Part shown: piece by piece, positions 1-8,379 of the stretch
How positions within the stretch are numbered: position 1 is the stretch's first letter
How the letters are laid out: each line of letters starts with the position of its first letter
Source: Euperipatoides rowelli
Taxonomy: Eukaryota; Onychophora; Udeonychophora; Euonychophora; Peripatopsidae
Assembly: GCA_003024985.2 (NCBI GenBank)
Contig: PXIH01S0001223.1
Direction: 5' to 3' (one strand)
Length of the DNA stretch: 10,375 bases
Notes under the pieces: generated by a model
The model's input: only the letters and a program-made list of their open reading frames with translations
Databases searched by the model: none
What the model was told of the DNA's origin: nothing
Position numbers and translations under genes: made by a program

Positions 1-85
1 GATAATTAATAGATTCATTTCTAATTTCAAAAATATTGAATTACTGAAAAAAATACGGTAATTCAATATTTTGAAATTAGGAATG
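1..85. repeat. Imperfect inverted repeat (hairpin), about 29-bp arms
   Basis: The left arm (about 16-44) and the right arm (about 58-85) are reverse complements. The core 21-44 pairs with 58-80 with one single-base bulge, in an A run of five against a T run of four. The stem extends outwards through a G:T wobble and four more pairs to 16/85. The loop is about 13 nt (45-57). Nothing coding lies in it. It could be the remnant of a small fold-back element or a chance AT-rich palindrome, although 28 pairs with one bulge is long for chance. Bases 1-15 show nothing recognisable. Confidence 0.7.
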
Positions 86-263
86 CTTTTGCTAATTGTC
101 GCTAATTTAAGTCTGGATTTGGCGGCCATGTTGGAAAGGGGGAACCGTAAACTGTAATTCTCCCCAGGAATGCTTGATAAGAAAAATTAAAAAAAAAATT
201 TATACTGTATACGAAAAGGGTTATATCATAATAGAACATAAGAAAAATACTTGATAAAAATAC

Positions 264-278
264 TTTTTTTTTTTTTTT
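264..278. repeat. Poly-T tract (T15)
   Basis: A run of 15 T followed by AG and then A8, so the segment can fold on itself. It could be slippage or the old tail of a minus-strand retrotransposed sequence, but no element body is recognisable beside it. Confidence 0.85.
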
Positions 279-1187
279 AGAAAAAAAAGTCCTTTTGAAA
301 AGTTCTAGTGTCCCATATTTTACCAATTAATGACTGAAAAATTAAACAAACCAAACCGCATATCTCTTAAAGATATTTCTTACACTAATAGATTGTGTGC
401 TTTACAACCTTTTGGGATTTTACCAATTACCCCTCCCAGCACAAACTTAGGGGTGATCTTATTTTTGTTTTTAAAAAAGTAGTAATAGCCTACAGAATAA
501 TTCTGATGGTTTATTTAATCTTTCTCATTTTTTTAATACTAGAGGTCATAGATGGCGCTTGGAGAGGGAGATATCGAGGAAAAGAGTTCAATTTAATTTT
601 ATTCCAAATGGAATACCATAATATTCCTTATTGGAACTCATTGCCTTTTACTGTTATAGAAGTAGAATCTTTAAATTGATTTAAAAATCAATTTGATATT
701 TACCTTGTAAAAAACTTTGACTTTTTGAACTTGATATAATTTATTTTGTTTTTTGCAGTATTTATTTATTGTATAATTTTATTGTATTTATTGATATAAA
801 AACTTAGGCTTAACATCAGTCCTCTGTCGCACTTAACTTATGTAAATTTATGGGAATAAAAGGGTTAAAAATGATAACAAGCCTTTGTTGTTTACAGAAA
901 TATAGGAATTAGTTTTATTTAACACATTGATCCAGGGATTTGTCACAAAAAAAAAAACAAAAAAAAACATAAGTTAGATTAGCTAATGTTGGAAAGTTTA
1001 TTTTATTGGCAACAAGTTACAAAAGATTTAATTAAAAAGTTAGAAAAATATTTTAACATTTTCAATTTTAAAATAAAATGTAAATTAACTTTTCATTTTT
1101 GTATTTTTGAAAGATTATATTTTATTTTATTAAAATTCTGTGCAAATGTTTTTCTTGTATTAAAATTGTTATATAAAATACTGTAGA

Positions 1188-1233
1188 TAGGCTACTCTTA
1201 ATTAGTATTAGGAGTAATGATGAGAGTAGCCTA
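1188..1233. repeat. Perfect 11-bp inverted repeat with TAGGCTA in the arms
   Basis: The left arm TAGGCTACTCT (1188-1198) is an exact reverse complement of AGAGTAGCCTA (1223-1233), with a 24-nt loop. Each arm contains the 7-mer TAGGCTA, or its complement, that recurs across the left two thirds of the window. No coding sequence is involved. The function is unknown; it may be the core of a small mobile element. Confidence 0.7.
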
Positions 1234-1451
1234 ATTTCTGTAAAATATAATTTTCATCAAGATATTTTTTTTAAAAAAAAATCTAATCATCAAGGAAATA
1301 TTCAAAAATTTTAAATTTGTTAATCCTAAACATCTTTTAGTTATTGGAAAGGTGGCTTTAAAATTAAATATTTACATTTACCAAAAAAAGCAAAAATCCA
1401 GTTTTGTATAATTTTGTTGTACCGTATAATAAAATATCTATTGTTACCTAC

Positions 1452-1464
1452 ATATATATATATA
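1452..1464. repeat. (AT)n microsatellite
   Basis: About 6.5 copies of an AT dinucleotide within AT-rich non-coding DNA. Confidence 0.8.
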
Positions 1465-1657
1465 CACTGTAACTGCAAAATGGCGGTCTAGGTTTGATCA
1501 AATTTAAGCAGTTGAATGACGTAATGATTTTTAATTTTATTAATAAAAATTCTGTTTTGGACATTAAATTTGAAAAATTATGGATTGTAAGAGATAGTAT
1601 CAATGACAGTATTGAACTGGCTTAAAAGGCCTTGTTGGCACATTTGATTAAAAATCT

Positions 1658-1670
1658 CCCCCCCCCCCCC
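1658..1670. repeat. Poly-C tract (C13)
   Basis: Thirteen consecutive C, continuing as TCCCACCC. It is conspicuous in a strongly AT-rich background and is followed about 50 bp later by CAGTGGGGGAG (from 1720). It could be an edge of an old G/C-rich transposon, but no matching inverted terminus was found. Confidence 0.8.
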
Positions 1671-2487
1671 TCCCACCCAGTTAAAAGTAGATTTTTTACT
1701 TTTTTTTTTTGTCCCTTTTCAGTGGGGGAGCTGCTTTTAATATCAAGCTAAGCAGAGATGGATGATTTTAATCATTTTTTTTGTCTGAATCAATTTATTT
1801 AATCGATTTTTTTTTTAAAGACGAATATGATTTTTTTTTAAGTATACTTGTGCTTGTTTTAAATATTTTGTATTAAATACTAAATGTGCAGCTACAAATT
1901 AGCCATTTTATTACAATAACTACAGATTACTTTTAAGTGAAAAAAAAAATCCTGCTAAGTCCTTAAATATTATAGAGGTTTAGATAAGAAAATTTAAAGA
2001 CAAAAATATAAATTTAAATGCAATAATAAATCTACTTGTACAAAAATTTAAGTATTTGAAAATAAATAGTTCATAAAATATTGAACTTTATTATCAAAAC
2101 TACTGAAAAAATTGAGAAGAATGTTGATTAACAATAAATACAGTAATTACATTGCTATGTAAAATTCTGATCCGATTTACGTTAGTCTAGGAAAATGTGA
2201 AATTAAATAGATATATTTAAAACTAAGATTTGATTAAATGTCCAGTTTTTTTTAGATATTTCAAATTTTATCTTGTCATTTGCTTTTTAGTACTCGTCAA
2301 CAATTTTATTTCTTGATTCTCCTTCCTCTTGTAATATGGATTTTTTTATTTTTCATATCAATATGCCAGTTATATCTTCCTTTTTCTATTTGATGCAGAC
2401 TATTTATTAAAAAAGTATTTATTGTGATTTGTTCATTAATATTTGCAAACTCCTTTTCTAGCACTCTTTAACTCATGAAATTCTGCG

Positions 2488-2505
2488 TTTTTTTTTTTTT
2501 TTTTT
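2488..2505. repeat. Poly-T tract (T18)
   Basis: Eighteen consecutive T. It may mark the A-tail of an old minus-strand retroposon, but the adjacent sequence has no recognisable element body. Confidence 0.85.
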
Positions 2506-2970
2506 AATTAGGCTAAATATAAATTTGGTTGCCCAAATGCTGATTTTATTAAAGAGTAGATGTTTGTGTAAAAAAAATAATGTAAATATAATAAATGCAA
2601 TAAACCAAAAAAAGAATTATGTAAATAAAGTTAAAAACTAAAAATATATTACTTGGATAAGGAAGGAGAGAAAAAAGTATAAATCAAATTTTTTATATTA
2701 AATCTTTTAAGTGAAGATTTGATTTAGTTTTGAAATTCTGTAAAAAATGTGATATACAAAAAATAGTAAAAATGTTTTTACGATCTACCGTACAATTATA
2801 TTTCTAACTTACTATCAATATGTCCAGCTAAGCAACAAATTAAGGAGATTAGATTATGAGATAGAAACCTGTGATCAGGAGACATCAAACAAAAATCCTT
2901 GGTTTTGGAATGTAAAGTCACCATTGCTTAGAACTTTATAACATGATGAAAATAATATGTCTCGGTTTCG

Positions 2971-2981
2971 TTGTCGAGTGG
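2971..2981 (+). promoter_or_regulatory. RNA polymerase III A box of the SINE
   Basis: TTGTCGAGTGG matches the consensus TRGYNNANNGG at 10 of 11 positions and resembles the D arm of tRNAs whose A box contains CGAGTGG. It is judged together with the B box 42 bp downstream. Confidence 0.7.
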
Positions 2982-3012
2982 TAATGCCACTTGAACTGTT
3001 CAACCGAACACA

Positions 3013-3023
3013 GGTTCGATCCC
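3013..3023 (+). promoter_or_regulatory. RNA polymerase III B box of the SINE
   Basis: GGTTCGATCCC is a full match to the B box / T-loop consensus GGTTCGANNCC that binds TFIIIC. It is the strongest single sign that this segment is tRNA-derived. Confidence 0.85.
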
Positions 3024-3956
3024 CGGCTAGGGCAGTTATGGAACTGATTTTTCCCTATCTGTAACAGCTCGCTTTGGGTTTTTTCCAAGTACGCTGCCCT
3101 TTGCACCACAAGGAACCTGTACAGCACGTATTAGCAAGTAATTATGAGTTTCTATTAGTTAATTAACCAAATAAAGACATCTTTTCTAGGAGAGATTTAT
3201 TTATTTTAAAATAATGAAAATAAAAATTAAAAAGAAGCTATTGTTAATAAGTTATAAACACGGTCCAATTATCTCTGACTAAAATATTAAACAAAAAGTC
3301 TAATTTTTCATCTAACTCCAAGGCAACCCGGATTGACAAAGGTTTTTTTTAATCATAGTCTCCAGATCGTTTCAACAGTCACTGGGAATATCAGCTAGTC
3401 AAACCAGAAAGATACAGTAATAATCAAGGTCATAAAACTTATTTTAGTACTTACAGTCAATCAGAGGATGTAAAAATGCATTTGATCCCAAACACAAAAA
3501 CAAAGGAAAAGTAAGAAGTTGTCTTTTCAGCTCATCAAAGTGATAGAAGTGAAAATTGACTCTGGGGTGAGTTCACTCATAGCTTGTGATAGGAGTTCCA
3601 TGCATGGATTTAAACTTTCACAACACCAAAATGGATAGAGATGGCCCGTGGTGAAAAAATGGAATCACCGTTGATTTCTGCACTCATTTTTATGTTTACA
3701 AGTTGATGCATGTTCAATTGCTTCAAACCCCCATTTAATATTAAATCGTTATGAACCACAACACAAAACATTTCTCCTTCACTTTTTCCCCGTCCCTATT
3801 CAAATATAATTATCCATTTTCGTCTTTTTTACTCAACCATTCTGTTTAATAACTGCATTTTCCCATTGTTTATAAGTCTCACTCAGAAATAAGTTCAATC
3901 AGTAAAATATAGTGTCCAAAAAAAGTGCTTCAATATAATTTATGTACCATTCACTC

Positions 3957-3977
3957 AGGGGCAAAGTCCCTGAAAAT
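3957..3977 (+). repeat. Short fragment shared with the hAT-like element
   Basis: This 21-bp segment matches 4388-4408 at 19 of 21 positions in the same orientation. Both read as a small stem, AGGG-GCAAA-TCCCT. The similarity does not continue on either side, so it may be the end of an older, truncated relative of the element at 4244-4724 or a coincidence. Confidence 0.4.
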
Positions 3978-3980
3978 AAG

Positions 3981-4029
3981 AATTAAATTCTGGTAGAATG
4001 GCCCTCAGGTATTCTGTCAGAATTTAATT
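3981..4029. repeat. Nested inverted repeat
   Basis: AATTAAATTCTG (3981-3992) is an exact reverse complement of CAGAATTTAATT (4018-4029). Inside the 25-nt loop a second stem pairs AGAAT (3995-3999) with ATTCT (4011-4015). The result is a two-tier hairpin directly after the fragment shared with the hAT-like element. It is non-coding. Confidence 0.65.
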
Positions 4030-4235
4030 AGAATTAAAATTTTTAAGCCAACGCTAAAGAAATATTTTCACTCATCATTGGACCACTTTGTCAATACAAT
4101 CATTTTTCCAGGTTTATGCAAAATGAGAAAAAGTATGTTTTAATTTGAATTGAAAAAAAAAATCTGTTTATCTCACTACCAAATTTTTATGTTTCCACAA
4201 TTGAATTAAAAAAATTAAAAAAATACATGCTGACC

Positions 4236-4243
4236 TTACTGAC
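4236..4243. repeat. Left target-site duplication of the hAT-like element
   Basis: TTACTGAC immediately precedes the left terminus and matches TTACGGAC at 4725-4732 in 7 of 8 bases. The T at position 2 and A at position 7 fit the nTnnnnAn preference known for hAT target sites. Confidence 0.65.
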
Positions 4244-4724
4244 CAGTGGCGTAGCTAGAGATTAAAGGCTCTTAGATTAAAGGCACATGAGAGGCCATTA
4301 TGTGTGGGGGTGGTGGTCTGGGGGGACAGTCAGCCCTCCATCAGGATCCAGGAGCAGAGCCCTGGTGGGGTTGGGGGGAGGCGGTCGAGGGGCAAAATCC
4401 CTGAAATTTATTTTTTCAAGAGATGAATTTGGTGCATTTTTATTACAAAATCTACCCATAATTTATCAAATGTTAATAGCCTATAATATTTGATTATTTA
4501 CTATTATTCTTATTATGATATTGTAAATTTTGGGAGATTAATTTCAGGATATGGCTTTATCATGTTATTTGTTATGGTAGGCTAATTAATTATTATTTAA
4601 AAAAAAATCAACTTAATTTTTACTAAGAGAAATATAGTGTACTGTAGGCTAAAAATTCATGGGGCCCCATTAAATTGGGGCCCCGGAGTATGTCCTGGCT
4701 TCCCGAATGGTAGCTACACTGCGG
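4244..4724. mobile_element. Non-autonomous hAT-like DNA transposon (MITE), 481 bp
   Basis: The left end CAGTGGCGTAGCTA (4244-4257) and the right end TAGCTACACTGCGG (4711-4724) are degenerate 14-bp terminal inverted repeats: 10 of 14 positions pair, and the seven inner bases are perfect. They sit between 8-bp near-identical direct repeats (TTACTGAC / TTACGGAC). CAGTGGCGTAGCTA-type ends and 8-bp duplications are typical of hAT elements, moved in trans by a transposase from an autonomous copy. There is no transposase here. The left half is unusually G-rich (4297-4395); the right half is AT-rich apart from two GGGGCCCC palindromes (4661-4668 and 4677-4684). The divergent ends and the mismatch in the duplication suggest an old insertion. 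The superfamily assignment is by ends and duplication only. Confidence 0.7.
4661..4684. repeat. Twin GGGGCCCC palindromes in the hAT-like element
   Basis: Two copies of the self-complementary octamer GGGGCCCC (4661-4668 and 4677-4684) are separated by 8 bp of AT-rich sequence and also pair with each other. They lie about 40 bp inside the right terminus and may be subterminal transposase-binding or structural repeats, but this is inference. Confidence 0.6.
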
Positions 4725-4732
4725 TTACGGAC
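4725..4732. repeat. Right target-site duplication of the hAT-like element
   Basis: TTACGGAC follows the right terminus and matches the left copy at 4236-4243 in 7 of 8 bases. Its position fixes the right end of the element at 4724. Confidence 0.65.
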
Positions 4733-7094
4733 CAATTTTTTTAAAAAACGGACAAATTACAGACCAAGTTAAAAAAACTAACATATACTGACCATTTTCT
4801 AGCTCTGCCTTATGGTTAACACGATCCTCAGTGGAAATTAAATCGGAATTATTTTAACTTTCAAATCCACTGAATCTGGTACAGAATTTATTTGAAAGTT
4901 AACTGTAAAAACTCATAATAAAAAATGGCATGGTTATTGAGTCATTTATTTGTATTATAGTGCATGTTCATTGATTAACATATGTTGATTAGGTTTGGGG
5001 TATAAGTATTAAGTAAAATGGATTAGGGGTCAGGTGCTTTAAAGGTTAGGACTATAAAAAAATTGTAAATAATATGAACGTTTGCTAAAATAATTACTGG
5101 CTAATGTCCGAATATACAGATTTCTATCCTTGCCATATGTGCATAAGACACAACTGTTTGATTACATGTCTGGCACAATAAAAAATTACAAGTTATTTAG
5201 GACTTTGCCAAAAAAGTTCTTACACTACTGGTACTCATGTTGCTTAAGCAGACTTGGTAATGTCTGCACAATAGACTTTGATTGGTAAATATGTTTTTAT
5301 TTTATTTTTAATTTTAGATTCTTTATATCAATTATTGGTGCATATTGCAACCAGAACAAGGGAGTAATAAATATATTTATTAATTTTATCACGTAATATG
5401 AAAAACTTTGATGCACGGTATTACCCGCACCACAGTATTCCCCCCACTTCCCCTATATACTTTATTGTAGTATGGCTATCCATATACTAGTATTTACAGT
5501 ATCTATGTGTAGTATTAGTAGGCCTACATCTGAATTTTTACAAATTTATTAGTTTCTAAAAATGGTATGTAATGATGTAAAATATTAGGCTATATACTGT
5601 ATATGTAAATCAGCTAAGAATCCTTATGCTATTACTGTATTTAAAATCTTCAATGGTGAAAAAAAGAAAATTTTTTAGCCATTATTTTTAAGCAATTAAA
5701 AAAAAAAAAGTTTTATTTCAAAGTTACTTAAAAAATAAACTAACATGCTTTTTATATGTAGTTTTTACATAAAAATAAAAACATTAAGTAGTGATTTTTA
5801 TTATTATTTAATTTCAAAATATTGATCTCGATTCTTAAAAAATGTTGAAAAAAAAACAAACCCAGGTGTTTTTTAAACATTTATTTACTAGAAGGAAATC
5901 AACCGTTCAAAGAATAATCTGTACACAAAAGCTAATCCATAATTTATAGATAAAGTTTTCTATTTTTAATCTCACAACAGAAGAAATATCAAACTCTCTT
6001 TGAGGTCATTTGTTGAATCAAGTAGAAAAGAAGTCATTTAAATAAAGAAATGCATTAGTCAAGTCATTTTTAGATTAATAGCTTCATTATAAATGTTTAA
6101 TATTCTATTAAGTTCAAATTTTTAAAATGATAAAGAAAATTAAATGAAACAAAAGGATCCTTGCTGAGATGATATATTTGTGAACGTCATTCTTGAAGGA
6201 CCAGAGTTCAGTCTTCTCTACAGGCTACCAAAAATTTATACTAAACTGAAATCATTTCTCATTATATATACAGTATATAAAAAAACTAAATGAAGTTTAC
6301 ACGTTGAATAAACATACAGCAGAAGAAATTAAGAGAAGGAAGAAACTGCTACTAGGCCTACTACTATTAGGCTACTAATAATAATGAAAATATTAATGAT
6401 GGTGTCAATGATGATAATGATAGTAAATTATCGTAAACAAATATGATCAATTAGAAATAACGATAATGTAAATATTGTGAAATAAGAAAAATAAGTTTTA
6501 AATTAGAACTGAAGAATTTTAATTCACTTCATTGATCTTTACCGACAGCCTTTGATAACAAAGTGAGATGGTTCTATAAATTCAAAGTCCTTTTATCTTG
6601 AAGCCAAAGAAATTAAATAATATTTTAAGTTCATCCTTTAGGTTGATTTCTCTTTGATACAAGGTAATATAAACTGGAATTTCTTCTTATAGAAGGCACT
6701 TAAAAGCTTCTTTGAGTTATTAAATTATTTTATAGTATTTCCTCTAGATTGTTGGAAATCATAGAGATACATTAACAAATGGACCACTTTCATCTTTACC
6801 TGATTGTTTAGATTGATGTCCAGCATATTATATTTACATTATATCTCTATAGAATCACTAAAGGGTAATAAGTCAGAAGTATACATTTAAAAAAAGTAAT
6901 GAGTGAAGTTGATTTTAATTTTATTTATTTAAAATAAAAGTTAAGGCTTTATTTATTTATTAGTAAAAGGATACTATATTAAAAGATAAATATACAATAA
7001 AAAGTAATAATAATAATAATAATAATAATATTTATTGACACCATTTATACTTAAAACAATCAAGATTGTATTCTTATACATCAAGATTTTGTTG
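4733..7094. other. AT-rich non-coding stretch, no recognisable gene
   Basis: Stops are dense in all six frames and I see no domain signature. I looked in particular for the missing copia reverse transcriptase (the YVDD box) and RNase H to the left of the integrase and found neither. The region holds two TAGGCCTA palindromes (5519-5526 and 6353-6360), copies of TATACTGTATA (5593-5603, and 6267-6277 as its complement) and, near the copia remnant, a (TAA)n microsatellite. A degenerate ATGATAATGAT-rich patch lies at about 6376-6425. Confidence 0.6.
7005..7030. repeat. (TAA)n microsatellite
   Basis: About 8.7 uninterrupted copies of TAA. It lies about 65 bp beyond the last recognisable copia coding trace and so sits near the truncation point of that element. 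Confidence 0.9.
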
Positions 7095-7543
7095 TCATTT
7101 ACATTGCCTAAAATATGAGGCTGTTGGTTTCAAACCCTGCAAACTCCATTTTTTCTTCAAAATTGAGTTAGGTGTACCACAGGATTCTTCACATTATTCT
7201 GCATCTACCTGATGGTTTTAAACACCATAAGCAACAAAATCTTTTTTTGTTTTGTTTTGTTTAAATAGCTGCAGTTTAATGATGGCCTCTCCCCACAGCC
7301 TCTTGGTTAGGCCTGTGCTGAGGATCATGCTACGGGTTCTTTTCATGTAGGTAAGGTTTTTGCGTTCAGACCGCCCGTTCTGCTGTGGGGTGTAAACCAC
7401 TGAAGTTTGGTACTAGATACCATTGATAGTTAAAAAGTTCTGAAGCTCATGTCCCATAAATTCGCCCTCTTCTTCTGGGTAATATTGGAATTTCTTTTAC
7501 CTCTGTTGATGTAATTAATCAGGTGTTGTCCTACTTCGGATTT
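7095..7543 (-). pseudogene. Copia integrase, distal part (frameshifted)
   Basis: This continues the integrase that transfers the cDNA ends into host DNA. Codons from 7543 to about 7500 read KSEVGQHLINYINRG, the usual KSEV segment after the first catalytic motif. A shift in an A-rich stretch near 7498 moves to a third frame. There PEEEGEF (7478-7458) stands where (S/T)DxGGEF is expected, so the second catalytic Asp is Glu (7475-7473). A TAG at 7413-7415 interrupts before YTPQQNGRSERKN, which holds the third catalytic residue, Glu, at 7367-7365; then comes RSMILSTGLTKRLWGEAI. After TAA at 7218-7220 and another near 7193, a weak trace of the C-terminal GTP...GLKP..S.FR pattern runs to a TGA at 7095-7097. 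Confidence 0.85.
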
Positions 7544-7950
7544 CTGCAAAGTAGCTCTATCCATGTAAAATTAGAAGCTTCATCAGTAATGGTCATAAAG
7601 AATTTGTTCTCCCTGTACGACAATGGTGAGATCGGACCACAAATGTCTGTCACAATTACCTTAAAAGGGTCTTTTGATCTGTTAGAGGAGGGCTTAAAAG
7701 GTGACTGCCTCATGGATCCCATATCACAAGACTCACATAAGTCACAGTGTTTGTAAGCTGAAATTTCCATGTTCGTTACCCTGTCAGATTGGGCAAGTTT
7801 CTTGATCACAGCTACCACGCTGTGGTCCAGTCTCATGCCACATGGATAGGTGCTCTTATTGATAGTTGAGGGTTTATTGTGTCCTCTAACCATATAACTT
7901 TTCCTCATTTTAATCCCATGCCCATATAAGTTTTGTTTCAACCTTATTTC
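7531..7950 (-). pseudogene. Copia GAG-pre-integrase region and integrase core, proximal part
   Basis: The frame is the one used by protease. The pre-integrase zinc-binding region should carry H-x-H and C-x2-C pairs. Here CESC (7737-7726) is present and RLDH keeps the second His, but the W-H of the usual LWHxRLGH is replaced by PCGM, probably through small indels. SPF at about 7701-7693 fits the GKxxRxPF element. The integrase core then opens with VTDICGPISP; Asp at 7647-7645 is the first catalytic residue, and FFMTITDEASNFTWIEL follows as in the family's YF..iDD.S..tW. This frame runs into TAG at 7531-7533, while the family pattern resumes in another frame at 7543. Confidence 0.88.
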
Positions 7951-8241
7951 ACAGTTTTTAACATTGAAGTGGACGGTAAATCCTTGGTCACACAAAGATG
8001 GTACAGACAGGAGTTGAAAGTTCAGGCATGGCACATATAAAATTGATTGGAGATTGATAATGTTATCTGTAATTTCAGCTGTCTTGACGCATATTTTGAT
8101 ATTACCTTTACCTGTGGCCATAAGGGTTTCCCAATTAGCTACTTTGACTCTTATGGGTTCTGTTAAGTCCACGAAATTTTCAAACAGGTTTTTCTTGGAG
8201 CTCATATGACTACTAACCCCTGAGTCTATGATCCAATCCAG
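7950..8241 (-). pseudogene. Copia aspartic protease
   Basis: The retroelement protease cuts the Gag-Pol polyprotein and works as a dimer with one catalytic Asp per subunit. DWIIDSGVSSHM (8238-8203) holds the catalytic Asp at 8226-8224; the usual Ala of DSGA is Val here. ILYVPCLNFQLLSVPSL, about 55 residues later, matches the family's LYVPxLxxNLLSVxxL region, and GFTVHF..KNCEIR matches its C-terminal end. The frame is shared with the zinc knuckle upstream, but a TAG at 8260-8262 lies between them. An ATG at 8205 opens the longest intact stretch (225 codons with stop), but this is an accident of decay and not a true start. Confidence 0.87.
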
Positions 8242-8379
8242 TAGGTCTCCATTACGATCCTATGTTTCACCACTCAGTGCCCATTCATTATGATGTTCAG
8301 GGTTGTAATTCTCCAGGCTTTCCACGCTGACATATGATTTGTTCTGATCTCTGTCGGTCTTATTGGGTTCTTGATTTCC

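Larger units (their letters stand above)
86..2955. other. AT-rich non-coding stretch, no recognisable gene
   Basis: I find no conserved domain in any frame. The longest open stretch (395-679, + strand, 94 codons) encodes a low-complexity hydrophobic peptide matching nothing I know, and is treated as chance. The region carries homopolymers (T15 at 264-278, C13 at 1658-1670, T18 at 2488-2505), an (AT)n run at 1452-1464, and a tight AT-rich palindrome at 673-694 (10-bp arms, 2-nt loop). Short GC-containing words such as GGCGGCCATGTTGG near 121 stand out from the background but lead to no larger feature. Confidence 0.6.
2956..3213 (+). mobile_element. tRNA-derived SINE (non-autonomous retrotransposon)
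   Basis: SINEs are transcribed by RNA polymerase III from an internal promoter and copied by a partner LINE. Here the head is tRNA-like. An A box, TTGTCGAGTGG (2971-2981), fits TRGYNNANNGG at all but the second base, and a perfect B box, GGTTCGATCCC (3013-3023), lies 42 bp downstream, which is normal spacing. Between them are a D-arm-like hairpin (GTGG TAATG CCAC) and an anticodon-arm-like hairpin (TTGAA CTG TTCAA), but the acceptor stem does not pair, so this is not a functional tRNA. An unrelated body of about 130 bp follows, starting at about 3036 and ending in AT-rich DNA. The ends are uncertain. The limits given rest on a candidate flanking duplication, ATGAAAATAA, at 2946-2955 and 3214-3223, which could be chance. 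I do not recognise the family. Confidence 0.75.
3214..4243. other. Non-coding stretch between the SINE and the hAT-like element
   Basis: No open frame with recognisable protein content on either strand. Base composition is slightly richer in GC than the left flank, but stops are frequent in all frames. It contains the nested inverted repeat at 3981-4029 and, just before it, a short segment (3957-3977) also found inside the downstream hAT-like element. Nothing else can be supported. Confidence 0.55.

Noticed and set aside
102-326. 74-codon open frame on the - strand
   Set aside because: Built largely from poly-Lys/Phe coded by homopolymers; no domain or conserved motif.
395-679. 94-codon open frame on the + strand
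   Set aside because: Low-complexity, hydrophobic AT-driven composition with no recognisable motif and no support from context. It is within what chance gives in AT-rich DNA.
986-1186. 66-codon open frame on the + strand
   Set aside because: Phe/Leu/Lys-rich translation of AT-rich DNA with no motif.
1656-1732. A transposon bounded by CTCCCACCCAG and CAGTGGGGGAG
   Set aside because: The two ends pair only loosely and no target duplication flanks them.
2961-3035. A functional tRNA gene
   Set aside because: The A and B boxes are good, but the acceptor stem does not pair and the anticodon arm has a three-base loop. It fits a SINE head, not a tRNA.
2936-3127. 63-codon open frame antisense to the SINE
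   Set aside because: It is the reverse translation of the tRNA-derived SINE and has no protein signature.
4287-4493. 68-codon open frame in the hAT-like element
   Set aside because: Gly/Arg/Ser-rich only because of the G-rich left half of the element; not a transposase.
6376-7030. CRISPR-like or regular repeat array
   Set aside because: Only simple trinucleotide and degenerate ATGATAAT sequence, with no spaced repeat units.
7523-7756. 77-codon open frame on the + strand
   Set aside because: Shadow of the copia integrase on the opposite strand.
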